Source: Gammaproteobacteria bacterium UBA6173
Lineage (GTDB): Bacteria; Pseudomonadota; Gammaproteobacteria; Pseudomonadales; Pseudohongiellaceae
DNA: 7,856 nt
Direction of reading: 5' to 3'
Assembly: GCA_002422225.1 (NCBI GenBank)
Contig: DITX01000056.1
Location: 2,439-10,294, forward strand
The notes under the pieces were generated by a model. The model saw nothing but the letters and a program-made list of their open reading frames with translations, did not search any database and was not told where the DNA came from. This document shows, piece by piece, positions 1-6,869 of the stretch. Numbering within the stretch: the first letter of the stretch is position 1; each line of letters starts with the position of its first letter. The position numbers and the translations under genes are program-made.

Positions 1-876
1 TTGAAGGCAATGCAAGACCTGCAAAGTCTGAATCCGGATAAAGAAACCGCCTCCGACGCGCAGATTCTGTTTCTGGTGCTGAATACGTCTGCAGTGACCC
101 TGTTGCCAGTGACCATCTTTTTGTACCGGGCCCAACAAGGCGCGCCCGAGCCCGCCATTGTGTTTTTGCCCATCCTGATGGCGACGTGTGCGTCCACCCT
201 GGCAGGCTTGTTGGCAGTCGCCTGGATTCAAAAAATTCGTCTTCGCGACCCGGTGCTAATTGCCTGGTTTGGTGGTTTTGCGCTATTGATGGCGCTTTTT
301 CTGAGTTGGATTGTCAGTTTGCCATCCGCGCAGTTGTCCGATCGATCGGCTCTGATCGGCAATTTGTTATTACTGAGTACCGTGAGTCTTTTCCTGATTT
401 CTGGCATCCAACGCAAGCTGGACTGTTACAGCGTTTTTATTGATGGTGCTAAAGAAGGGTTTGAAGTGGCGGTTAGGTTGATTCCCTTTTTGCTGGCTAT
501 GTTGGTTGCCATCGGCGTATTCAGGGCCAGCGGCTGCCTGGATCTGTTGTTATCCGGCATTCGTTGGATCGTGAGCGCCTTGCAGGTGGATACCGGGTTT
601 GTTGACGCGCTGCCAACCGCATTGATGAAACCACTCAGCGGCAGTGGGGCGCGCGCCATGTTGCTGGAAACCATGGCAACGCATGGCGTAGACTCTTTTG
701 CAGCCAGAACAGCTGCCACCATTCAAGGCAGCACTGAAACTACCTTTTATGTGCTGGCGGTCTATTTTGGCAGTGTTGGTATTCGTAAAACCCGTCATGC
801 CATTGCCTGCGGACTTTTTGCAGACTTTGCGGGCATCACGGCAGCCATTCTGGCCAGTTATTGGTTTTTTGGCTAA
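1..876 (+). CDS. SpmA-SpmB fusion (nucleoside recognition/Gate-domain) membrane protein, 5'-truncated
   Basis: Inner-membrane protein of the spore maturation A/B family, here as a fusion of both halves. The reading frame is already open at base 1. The first visible residues correspond to the C-terminal part of SpmA (SDAQILFLVLNTSAVTLLP, about residues 18-36), so the true start lies upstream and roughly the first 120 residues are missing. From about residue 130 the SpmB half begins. It carries the family blocks KEGFEVAVRLIPFLLAMLVA (about 151-170), PLSGSGARAM (211-220) and QGSTETTFYVLAVYFGSVG (242-260). Several hydrophobic membrane segments are visible, for example around 22-43, 51-75, 90-107 and 155-175. 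The family was named from sporulation in Bacillus but is widespread in non-sporing Proteobacteria, where its role is not settled; transport of a small molecule is an inference from the Gate domain. The gene ends in TAA. The family call is secure, the biochemical function is not. Confidence 0.88.
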   Translation: MKAMQDLQSLNPDKETASDAQILFLVLNTSAVTLLPVTIFLYRAQQGAPEPAIVFLPILMATCASTLAGLLAVAWIQKIRLRDPVLIAWFGGFALLMALFLSWIVSLPSAQLSDRSALIGNLLLLSTVSLFLISGIQRKLDCYSVFIDGAKEGFEVAVRLIPFLLAMLVAIGVFRASGCLDLLLSGIRWIVSALQVDTGFVDALPTALMKPLSGSGARAMLLETMATHGVDSFAARTAATIQGSTETTFYVLAVYFGSVGIRKTRHAIACGLFADFAGITAAILASYWFFG

Positions 877-921
877 GATCGGCACGCCAAACAGCAGTAG
901 ACTGACACTAGATCAAACAAC

Positions 922-926
922 AAGGA
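922..926 (+). promoter_or_regulatory. Ribosome binding site of the FlgO-family gene
   Basis: AAGGA sits 7 bases before the ATG at 934. It supports that start and suggests the gene is translated independently of the SpmAB-type gene ending 57 bases upstream. I see no convincing -35/-10 pair in that gap. Confidence 0.6.
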
Positions 927-933
927 TTCATCA

Positions 934-1473
934 ATGACATCAAGACTTGCTAGAGTTTTTGCATCAACAATTGCGTTGTTGCTACTGCTGAGTGCATGCG
1001 CCTCCGATCGTATTCCTGGCCCCAATAATCGCATGATTGCCAGTCACCATGATGCAGCACGCTACCTGGTCAGAATGGCGGGTGCCGATCTGCAGCCTAA
1101 CAGCCGAATGATTGCTGCCAGTTTTGCGGATGTAAATAATTTGACGACTTCCTCGACCTTTGGTCGTATGGCGTCGCAGCAACTGGTCTCATCCTTTGTG
1201 ATTCAAGGTTACTCCTTTGTTGAAATGCTGATGCGTAACAGTGTTTACATTGATAGCCGTGAAGGAGAGTTCCTGTTATCACGCGAAGTTGCGGATCTGA
1301 GCACAGAGCACAATGCGCCCGTAGTGCTGGTGGGCACCTATGCCGTAGCTGACGATAATATTTTTGTCACCGCAAAGTTGATACGAACCGCAGACAATGT
1401 GATTGTTGCCTCATATGACTATGCTGTTCCCTACACCCGAGACATGAGAACACTGCTTCGCCCTGTGCGCTAA
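934..1473 (+). CDS. FlgO-domain outer-membrane lipoprotein
   Basis: Protein of 179 residues with a clear lipoprotein signal: Arg residues near the start, a hydrophobic stretch at about 8-20, and the lipobox LSAC with the modified cysteine at residue 22. The +2 residue is Ala, compatible with sorting to the outer membrane. The mature part resembles the FlgO domain: YLVRMAGADLQPNSRMIAAS (about 44-63), a central GEFLLSREVADLS block, and a C-terminal beta-rich segment with VVLVGTYAVADDNIFVTAKL followed by VIVASYDYAVPY. In Vibrio, FlgO is an outer-membrane lipoprotein needed for normal flagellar function. The domain is also found in proteins with no flagellar link, and no flagellar gene is visible here, so I give no gene symbol. 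The start at 934 has a good ribosome binding site. A strong hairpin follows 11 bases after the stop. Confidence 0.8.
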   Translation: MTSRLARVFASTIALLLLLSACASDRIPGPNNRMIASHHDAARYLVRMAGADLQPNSRMIAASFADVNNLTTSSTFGRMASQQLVSSFVIQGYSFVEMLMRNSVYIDSREGEFLLSREVADLSTEHNAPVVLVGTYAVADDNIFVTAKLIRTADNVIVASYDYAVPYTRDMRTLLRPVR

Positions 1474-1483
1474 ACTTCACGGC

Positions 1484-1515
1484 TTGGCCGCAAGCGAATT
1501 GAGCTTTGCGGCCAA
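1484..1515 (+). terminator. Strong intergenic hairpin, possible terminator or attenuator
   Basis: The arms TTGGCCGCAAGC (1484-1495) and GCTTTGCGGCCAA (1503-1515) pair almost perfectly, with one bulged base and a 7-base loop (GAATTGA). The hairpin starts 11 bases after the FlgO-family stop and ends 20 bases before the ATG of the TAXI binding protein. There is no T-run after it on the + strand, so it is not a textbook intrinsic terminator. It could weaken read-through, protect the upstream mRNA end, or bind a protein as an inverted repeat. The structure is seen directly; the function is inferred. Confidence 0.55.
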
Positions 1516-1535
1516 ATATGCTTAGATCTGGGCCC

Positions 1536-2579
1536 ATGAAGAACAAAATAGCAACACTGTTGATTTCCACCTTACTGCTGTCGGCCTGCTCTGAAGAGCT
1601 GGCCAACACGCGTCGTTACGTATTAACAACCGCCACCACTGGCGGAGCCTACTACCCGATTGGCGTGGCGCTTGCCACCATCACCAAATCCCGGTTGGGC
1701 CCCACTCATGGCATCACATTGTCTGCCATCAGCTCGGCAGGATCGCTGGAAAACATCAAATTGCTTCGCGACAATCAAGCGCAATTTGCCTTACTACAAG
1801 GGCCTTTTGCGGCTTGGGGATGGAATGGCGAAGGACCGATCAGTCGCCCGCAGGAAGGCCTGCGATCAGTGGCCGCTGTCTGGCAGAATGTTGAACATTT
1901 TGTATTGACCAGCGACTTGGCGCCCACCGGGTACATGCAAGACATGAATGCGCTCAGCGGACAGCGCTATGTGCTCGGCGCACGCAACTCCGGCGCCGAA
2001 CAAACCGGACGTTATATACTTGAGTCACTGGGCATTGATTACGAAGACCGTTTGTCACTGGCATGGATGGGATATGGCAATGCAGCAAATGCCATGCAGG
2101 ATGGCAACGTCGTTGGCATGAATGTACCCGCGGGCGCACCGGTCAGTGCCATCACTCAAGTCATGGCTCAAATGGGTGATCGCCTGACCTTGTTGGAGTT
2201 TACCCAGCAAGATCTTGATGCCATTAATTTGAAATACCCCTTGTGGGATTGGTACGAATTTCCACCAGGCACCTACCCCAATCAGAACAAAACAGTGCGC
2301 ACCATTGCCAGCCCTAATGTCCTGGCCGTGCGATCAGACATCCCGGAAGATGTGGTGTATCAGATTACCCGCACCATCTGGGAGAACCTGGCCGCCCTCC
2401 AGGAGATTCACGCAGCAACCAATGACATGAAGCTGGAACTGGCCGTTAGCGGGCTGGGTGCACCATTGCATCCGGGTGCCATACGTTATTATCGGGAAAA
2501 GGGTCTTGCGATACCGGATCGTTTGATTCTCTCAGGTGATGATCGCCCTGTTTCGGTCAACCAACAAGAACAACAGTAG
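1536..2579 (+). CDS. TAXI-family TRAP transporter substrate-binding protein (lipoprotein)
   Basis: Binding component of a TRAP transporter of the TAXI type; it captures a solute in the periplasm and passes it to the fused permease encoded next door. Substrate unknown; some studied TAXI systems take glutamate or 2-oxoglutarate. Counting from the ATG at 1536 the protein has 347 residues. It starts with a short basic segment (MKNK), a hydrophobic stretch, and the lipobox LSAC with cysteine 18, so it is probably a lipoprotein rather than a soluble periplasmic protein. TAXI hallmarks follow: TTGGAYYPIG (34-43) and AGSLENIKLL (68-77) with QAQFALLQ after it. An in-frame TTG at 1506 and ATG at 1518 would add up to 10 residues ahead of the signal. 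They lie within or immediately after the intergenic hairpin, so 1536 is preferred, although no strong ribosome binding site precedes it. The stop is 9 bases before the permease start, so the two are co-transcribed. Confidence 0.88.
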   Translation: MKNKIATLLISTLLLSACSEELANTRRYVLTTATTGGAYYPIGVALATITKSRLGPTHGITLSAISSAGSLENIKLLRDNQAQFALLQGPFAAWGWNGEGPISRPQEGLRSVAAVWQNVEHFVLTSDLAPTGYMQDMNALSGQRYVLGARNSGAEQTGRYILESLGIDYEDRLSLAWMGYGNAANAMQDGNVVGMNVPAGAPVSAITQVMAQMGDRLTLLEFTQQDLDAINLKYPLWDWYEFPPGTYPNQNKTVRTIASPNVLAVRSDIPEDVVYQITRTIWENLAALQEIHAATNDMKLELAVSGLGAPLHPGAIRYYREKGLAIPDRLILSGDDRPVSVNQQEQQ

Positions 2580-2588
2580 AGTCATGGT

Positions 2589-4625
2589 ATGAAATCTCCC
2601 CTGCTAAAATGGGTGGCCTTCTTGTTTGCCCTGTTCCATGTCTACGCCAACGTATTTGCAACCATCCCTGAATTGTGGTTTTCCGCCATCCACTTTGGTG
2701 GGTTTGCCGTGTTATGCGCGCTGTCCGGCAATGAGGCAAGCCTTAATCAGCCTAAACCCTCCGTGTTAATGCAGTTCAGCAACATTGGACTGGCCGTTCT
2801 GGCTGTGCTGGTAACGGCCTACCTTATCTTGTTTGAAGATGCTCTTTATGCCAGGGAGGCGGAGTTTGTCTTATCCGACTACATTGCAACCGGCATCGCG
2901 GTTTTGCTGGCAATCGAAATGACCCGGCGCACCACCGGTTGGTTTATGCCTGTGCTGATCATGATCTCGCTCAGCTACATTCTGTTTTTGGGCAACTACT
3001 TTTCTGGCGTGTTTGCATTCCCCGGCCTGAGCCTGGAAACCGTGCTGTACCGCAGCTACTTTGGTGAAGACGGCATGTTTGGCAGTACTGCCAATATCTC
3101 TGCCACCTTTGTGTTTATGTATATCTTGTTTGGTTCATTCCTGCTCAAGTCAGGTGCCGGCGAATTTATCGTGAACTTTGCACGTTGTCTGGCCGGCCGC
3201 TTTACAGGTGGTGCGGGCATCGTGGCGGTTATAGGATCGGGGCTGATGGGGTCCGTTTCGGGTTCAGCGGTGGCTAATACGGTTTCCACAGGTGTGATCA
3301 CCATCCCAATGATGAACAAATCTGGCTTCAGCCCACAATTTTCAGCAGGCGTGGTGGCGGCGGCCTCCACGGGCGGGGCCATGATGCCACCGATCATGGG
3401 CGCCGGCGCCTTTGTGATGGCCAGTTACACTCAGATTTCCTACCTCACTATCATTGCTGTCTCTGCCTTACCCGCGTTGTTGTACTACCTGACCGTGATT
3501 TTTTTTGTGCGCATTGAAGCCAACAGACTCGGCATCAAGGTCGACAAGAAGGGCGATCACGAAAGCGTGTGGGCGGTGGTCAAAGGTGGATGGCACTTCA
3601 TTATTCCGCTGATGGTATTGGTGGGATTGCTGATCGCTGGTTATACACCGATCCGCGCCGCCGCCGTTGCCATTCTGGCGGTGATTGTGTCGTCCTGGTT
3701 ATCCAAAAACCCGATGAAGTGGCAAGGCATTTTTGACGCGACCGTTGATGGTGTACGCTCCGGCATTTCAACGGCCTTGCTGCTAGTCGCCGTAGGGCTG
3801 ATCATCAATGTGGTCACCACCACCGGCGTGGGCAATGCCTTTTCACTCATGATTGTTGAGTGGGCGCAGGGCAGCCTGTTTATCACGCTGGTGCTGATTG
3901 CCCTGGCGTCACTGGTCCTTGGCATGGGACTACCGGTGACGGCTGCTTATATCGTGTTGGCTACTTTGTCAGCCCCCATTTTGTTTGATCTGATTGCACA
4001 AGAACAAATGTTGATGGCCTTGAGTGCGCCCGATCTGCCGGCCAGCGTCATTGCAACGCTGAACCTGTTTGGTGGCGATGTTGCCTTGGCCTTGCAGGAA
4101 ATGCCCTTGGAAATGCGTCAACTGCTGCGCGAGGAATTGCTCAGTCCCGAGTTGCTGGCCGGTATGCTGCTCAGCGCCCACCTGATTATTTTCTGGTTAT
4201 CACAAGACAGTAACGTCACACCGCCTGTGTGTCTGGCCTCGTTTGCTGCCGCCGGTATTGCCGGTACGCCGCCCATGGCAACCGGACTCACCTCCTGGAA
4301 ACTCGCTAAAGGCTTGTATCTGGTGCCCCTGCTGTTTGCTTATTCACCGCTGATCACGGGGACTTGGCCAGAACGTATTTATGTATTTGTCTGGGCATGC
4401 ATGGGTTTATATGCCTTATGCGGTGTGCTGCAATGGCGATTGGAACGACCACTTAACCTGTTGACTGCGTCCATGTTGCTGGTCGCCGCGTATCTATTGA
4501 TGTGGTCACCGCTTGGGCTTGCTTATCATCTGGTCGGTGCAGCCTTGCTGTTTGCCGTGATACTCTGGCAACGATTCCAGCGACATCAGGAACGAGGTCT
4601 GCAGGAAGAAAGCACCCGCAATTAA
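2589..4625 (+). CDS. TRAP transporter fused 4TM/12TM permease (DctQM-type, TAXI system)
   Basis: Inner-membrane permease of 678 residues that merges the small (DctQ-like) and large (DctM-like) TRAP subunits, as is usual for TAXI systems. It would drive solute uptake with a sodium or proton gradient, using the binding protein encoded just upstream. About 16 or more hydrophobic segments run along its length. Conserved DctM-side blocks are SVSGSAVANT (222-231), GGAMMPPIMGAGAF (262-275), a GMGLPVTAAYIVLATLSAP block ending at about 463, and QDSNVTPPV (539-547) followed by ASFAAAGIAGTPPMATG. Between residue about 465 and 528 lies a leucine- and acidic-rich stretch of about 60 residues (LIAQEQMLMAL through LREELLSPELLAGMLLSAH); as I recall the family, about 10-15 residues are usual at this point. 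No strong ribosome binding site precedes the ATG; coupling with the binding-protein gene 9 bases upstream is likely. The family call is secure and the substrate is unknown. Confidence 0.92.
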   Translation: MKSPLLKWVAFLFALFHVYANVFATIPELWFSAIHFGGFAVLCALSGNEASLNQPKPSVLMQFSNIGLAVLAVLVTAYLILFEDALYAREAEFVLSDYIATGIAVLLAIEMTRRTTGWFMPVLIMISLSYILFLGNYFSGVFAFPGLSLETVLYRSYFGEDGMFGSTANISATFVFMYILFGSFLLKSGAGEFIVNFARCLAGRFTGGAGIVAVIGSGLMGSVSGSAVANTVSTGVITIPMMNKSGFSPQFSAGVVAAASTGGAMMPPIMGAGAFVMASYTQISYLTIIAVSALPALLYYLTVIFFVRIEANRLGIKVDKKGDHESVWAVVKGGWHFIIPLMVLVGLLIAGYTPIRAAAVAILAVIVSSWLSKNPMKWQGIFDATVDGVRSGISTALLLVAVGLIINVVTTTGVGNAFSLMIVEWAQGSLFITLVLIALASLVLGMGLPVTAAYIVLATLSAPILFDLIAQEQMLMALSAPDLPASVIATLNLFGGDVALALQEMPLEMRQLLREELLSPELLAGMLLSAHLIIFWLSQDSNVTPPVCLASFAAAGIAGTPPMATGLTSWKLAKGLYLVPLLFAYSPLITGTWPERIYVFVWACMGLYALCGVLQWRLERPLNLLTASMLLVAAYLLMWSPLGLAYHLVGAALLFAVILWQRFQRHQERGLQEESTRN

Positions 4626-4659
4626 ACAGTCATTGCCGGTTTTTGTATCAGCAGTTTTC

Positions 4660-4664
4660 AAGGG
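4660..4664 (+). promoter_or_regulatory. Ribosome binding site deciding the start of the TM2-like gene
   Basis: AAGGG, with 8 bases to the ATG at 4673. It favours this start over the upstream in-frame ATG at 4502, which lies inside the permease gene. The 47-base gap after the permease stop holds no visible terminator, so read-through from the TRAP genes is possible. Confidence 0.5.
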
Positions 4665-4672
4665 CGTCCTGC

Positions 4673-5104
4673 ATGTTTTCTGAAAAGGAGCTGAATCTGG
4701 AAGAACACCAGCTGCGTGAGCAAATTCGCCGCTTATCACCGGCGGAGAAAGCTATTTATGACGCGCTGGAGATTCCACGCCTGAAACTGGCGTCTACCTA
4801 TGTGAGGCTCAACTGGCTGTTCCCGCTCGGGGTACATCATTTTTACCTGCGACGCTGGGGCCGTGGTTTGCTGGACCTATTTTTAACGTTGAACATTTGT
4901 TTGAGCCTGACACGTTTTTCCCCTTGGGGAGATCCCAACTTGTTGATTAGCGCCATGATGTGTCTGGCGTTGTTATCCATTGAGTTGCCACAGATGCTCA
5001 ATGCCCGACTGCTGGTGCACAGCCGCAACATTCTGATGATGACCAAATGCCTGCAGTCAGCGCGGCGCCGAGCGCTCAGAAACCAGGCCGGATCATCCCG
5101 ATGA
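4673..5104 (+). CDS. Small TM2-domain-like membrane protein
   Basis: Protein of 143 residues. The first 40 or so are charged and probably helical (EKELNLEEHQLREQIRRLSP). A TM2-like signature follows: GVHHFYLRRWGRGLLDL at 53-69, which resembles the G-x-H-x-F-Y-L-x-x-x-x-x-G motif between two short membrane helices. A further hydrophobic segment lies around 91-107. A basic tail follows (ARLLVHSRNILMMTKC, then QSARRRALR). The frame stays open upstream to 4502, but that stretch overlaps the TRAP permease in another frame. The ATG at 4673 has AAGGG 8 bases ahead and begins the protein-like sequence, so I chose it. The stop overlaps the DUF58 start by ATGA, so the two are likely translationally coupled. 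The biochemical role is unknown; membrane scaffolding or partnering with the DUF58/transglutaminase pair is inferred only from position. Confidence 0.72.
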   Translation: MFSEKELNLEEHQLREQIRRLSPAEKAIYDALEIPRLKLASTYVRLNWLFPLGVHHFYLRRWGRGLLDLFLTLNICLSLTRFSPWGDPNLLISAMMCLALLSIELPQMLNARLLVHSRNILMMTKCLQSARRRALRNQAGSSR

Positions 5105-6444
5105 GTCGCATTCAGTCTCTCCAATGCCGATTGTCAGATGTTTTGCTCCGCATGAAGGTGCGGGTCAAGCGCCTGTTTGTATGGTTCCCGTTTACCGTGG
5201 CCGGCCTAGCCGTCACGCTGGTCTGTGTGCTGGCCTTGCGTGGATTTGGCTACGGGCGCATGGATCTGGTGGTGTTTGCACTGACCATCTGCGGATTGAG
5301 TATTGTGGGGTTCAGTCTGCTGATGGTGACCGTCAGCGGCTTGCTGCTGAAACCGCGTGTCCATAACGCCTTGTTGGCACAAGCTTCTCCGCCTCTGAGT
5401 GCTGAAGCCGGTTTTCCCAACAGCAGCGGTTTTGTGCTGCCTGCCTGGCGCTGGCTGCCGCTGATGTCGCTGGACTGGCAGGTTGTCAGCCCGGCGGGGC
5501 TGCATACCATCAACCGACCGGATACCGAGACGGGCATACTTGAGGAGGAAATCACCCCTGCCCAGCGCTGCCTGAGCGAGTCGGTAACGCGTCGTTTTAT
5601 GCTGCGTGATGTGCTGGGTCTGTGCCGTTTCAGCTGGCACGAAACCCAGCCTGCGCATTGGCAAATACTGCCAATGACCGGCAAACTGCGCACGCTGCCG
5701 GTGCTGCGATCCATGGATGCTGAAGATGGCATTCCCAACCCGACCGGCCTGCCGGAAGGTGATCGTATGGATATTCGCCGCTACGCGCCCGGCGACTCGA
5801 CCCGCGATATTCTCTGGCGGGTATACGCACGCAACCGACACCTGAATGTCCGGCTGGCTGAACGCAGTGTGTTTTACGCCGAGCGCACACTGGCCTATTT
5901 GATCACAGGGCCCGACGATGAAGCGGCTGCGGGCGTTGCCCGGTTTGCAGTCAGCCATGGCGCCTTGGGGTCGCCCTGGATCTTTGGTGCTGATGGCAGC
6001 GATCATGTGGCGAATACGGCTTTCTCCGCTCTGCCCTTGATTGCGGGTTCTCGCAAACCCGGTCAACAAACCCCCTATGGGCTGGAAGAATTCCTGCGCA
6101 ATCAGGGTCAACAGAGTAACGCCGGCGCGCACACTGCCTGTATCATTTTTGCGCCGGCCACCAACGGGCCATGGGTCACACTGCTGCAACACACCTTGGC
6201 GCGTTATGCGGGACCTTTTACGGTTGTGCTGGCCGCCGATGGCCTGGTAAACGATAGTCAGCCGTCCGTCGGGAAAACGCTCAAAAAGTTGATGCTCGAG
6301 AACGCAGCGCAACCAACACACACCGGTGTCGACAGTGCGGGCGCGCAGAATTTGATGACTCAGTTCAGTAGTCGGGGCGCTTATGTTCTGTTGATTGACA
6401 GACAAAGCGGGCAGTCTTTTGACCAGCGTTTGAAAAGGGTTTAA
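5101..6444 (+). CDS. DUF58 domain-containing membrane protein
   Basis: Protein of 447 residues. Two membrane segments lie close to the N-terminus (about 28-49 and 54-83). A beta-rich region follows, then the DUF58 signature GDRMDIRRYAPGDSTRDILW at 220-239, continuing with VYARNRHLNVRLAE. The region after it probably adopts the VWA-like fold known for this family, containing AERTLAYLITGP and a CIIFAPATNGPWVTLLQ strand-helix unit. DUF58 proteins typically sit beside a MoxR AAA+ ATPase and a transglutaminase-like membrane protein and are thought to work with them in envelope-related maturation; the exact activity is unknown. I chose the ATG at 5101 because it overlaps the TM2-like stop (ATGA). 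The open frame extends back to an ATG at 5047, which would overlap the neighbour by 58 bases with a poor leader. The stop (6442-6444) shares one base with the next ATG, so the downstream gene is also coupled. Confidence 0.88.
   Translation: MSRIQSLQCRLSDVLLRMKVRVKRLFVWFPFTVAGLAVTLVCVLALRGFGYGRMDLVVFALTICGLSIVGFSLLMVTVSGLLLKPRVHNALLAQASPPLSAEAGFPNSSGFVLPAWRWLPLMSLDWQVVSPAGLHTINRPDTETGILEEEITPAQRCLSESVTRRFMLRDVLGLCRFSWHETQPAHWQILPMTGKLRTLPVLRSMDAEDGIPNPTGLPEGDRMDIRRYAPGDSTRDILWRVYARNRHLNVRLAERSVFYAERTLAYLITGPDDEAAAGVARFAVSHGALGSPWIFGADGSDHVANTAFSALPLIAGSRKPGQQTPYGLEEFLRNQGQQSNAGAHTACIIFAPATNGPWVTLLQHTLARYAGPFTVVLAADGLVNDSQPSVGKTLKKLMLENAAQPTHTGVDSAGAQNLMTQFSSRGAYVLLIDRQSGQSFDQRLKRV
5656..5676. 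repeat. 8-bp inverted repeat (stem-loop) inside the DUF58 gene
   Basis: CATTGGCA and TGCCAATG flank a 5-base loop (AATAC). It lies within coding sequence, away from any gene boundary. A role in mRNA structure is possible but unsupported. Confidence 0.35.
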
Positions 6445-6869
6445 TGTCCAACGCCATGAGTAAAACTATCAGCCAGATATCTTCAAACACATCGGTCACG
6501 TCCGGAAAATGGGTACAAGGCCTGATCAGGGCTTTGATTCTGGCGCTGGCCTGCTGGGTGTTGAGCACACCGCTGACCACCGTCACCGGTTCAACCGCTG
6601 CCGCCATCGGTTGCCTGCTGGCATGCCTGTGGGCAGATAAACAACAACGCACCGGTACGCTGTTGCAACTGCGCGCGCCCGCGTTATTACTGATGCTGAC
6701 GTTGGCATTAGTGTTGATCAGCACCGTCACCAAGCCTGTTGGTACAAAGTGCCTTGTTGGCCAATCTGTTGGGTGCCATCGTGTTGTACCAGAGTGGCCA
6801 GTCACTGTTCTGGTTTACGCTGGCTGCGACCGTCGCTATCGCCTTGCGGCATACCGCCCGGCGCCATAG
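6444..6869 (+). pseudogene. Transglutaminase-like membrane protein, N-terminal part before a frameshift
   Basis: This frame starts at the ATG at 6444 (TAATG overlap with the DUF58 stop; AAGGG 4 bases before; a second in-frame ATG at 6456). It encodes the N-terminal membrane region: hydrophobic segments at about 26-42, 49-63 and 73-94, ending in LMLTLALVLISTVT. After that the frame gives KPVGTKCLVGQSVGCHRV and stops at a TAG (6867-6869) with no membrane or domain character. The neighbouring frame, by contrast, picks up hydrophobic, protein-like sequence from about 6733-6748 onward. The 141-residue product as read is therefore most likely an artefact of a break, not a complete protein. Removing one A at 6732-6733 joins the parts as LISTVTSLLVQSALLANLLG, a smooth membrane helix; removing one A at 6746-6748 also restores the frame. 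Whether the break is real or a sequence error cannot be told from here. Confidence 0.75.
6732..6748 (+). other. Probable frameshift site in the transglutaminase-like gene
   Basis: Coding character switches from the frame of the ATG at 6444 to the next frame (+1) within these bases. A single extra A at 6732-6733 (CCAAGCC) or 6746-6748 (ACAAAGT) would explain it. The first option gives the better joined membrane helix. The downstream frame has a TGA at 6715-6717, so the switch must lie after that. I see no familiar +1 slippery site or stop codon positioned to promote programmed frameshifting. Confidence 0.7.

Noticed and set aside
339..350. 12-bp palindrome CCGATCGATCGG in the SpmAB-type gene
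   Set aside because: Short, internal to coding sequence and built from repeated GATC/CGAT units; a chance occurrence is likely.
877..933. Promoter for the FlgO-family gene
   Set aside because: No pair of -35/-10 boxes with acceptable match and spacing stands out in the 57-base gap.
1506..1535. Upstream TTG (1506) or ATG (1518) starts for the TAXI binding protein
   Set aside because: They lie within or immediately after the 3' arm of the hairpin and would place 6-10 extra residues ahead of a standard lipoprotein signal.
4502..4672. N-terminal extension of the TM2-like protein from an upstream ATG at 4502
   Set aside because: It overlaps the permease gene by over 120 bases and has no protein-like character; the ATG at 4673 has a ribosome binding site.
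5047..5100. Upstream ATG at 5047 as start of the DUF58 gene
   Set aside because: It would overlap the TM2-like gene by 58 bases, while the ATG at 5101 makes a classic ATGA overlap.
5206..6405. Long minus-strand open frame (399 residues) opposite the DUF58 gene
   Set aside because: The translation is rich in Gln, Arg and His with no recognisable domain or membrane pattern, and it mirrors a well-supported DUF58 gene. It is a shadow of that gene's codon usage.
6715..6760. Programmed ribosomal frameshift in the transglutaminase-like gene
   Set aside because: A +1 shift is needed, but no known slippery +1 motif, pausing stop codon or adjacent stimulatory structure is apparent. A one-base indel is simpler.
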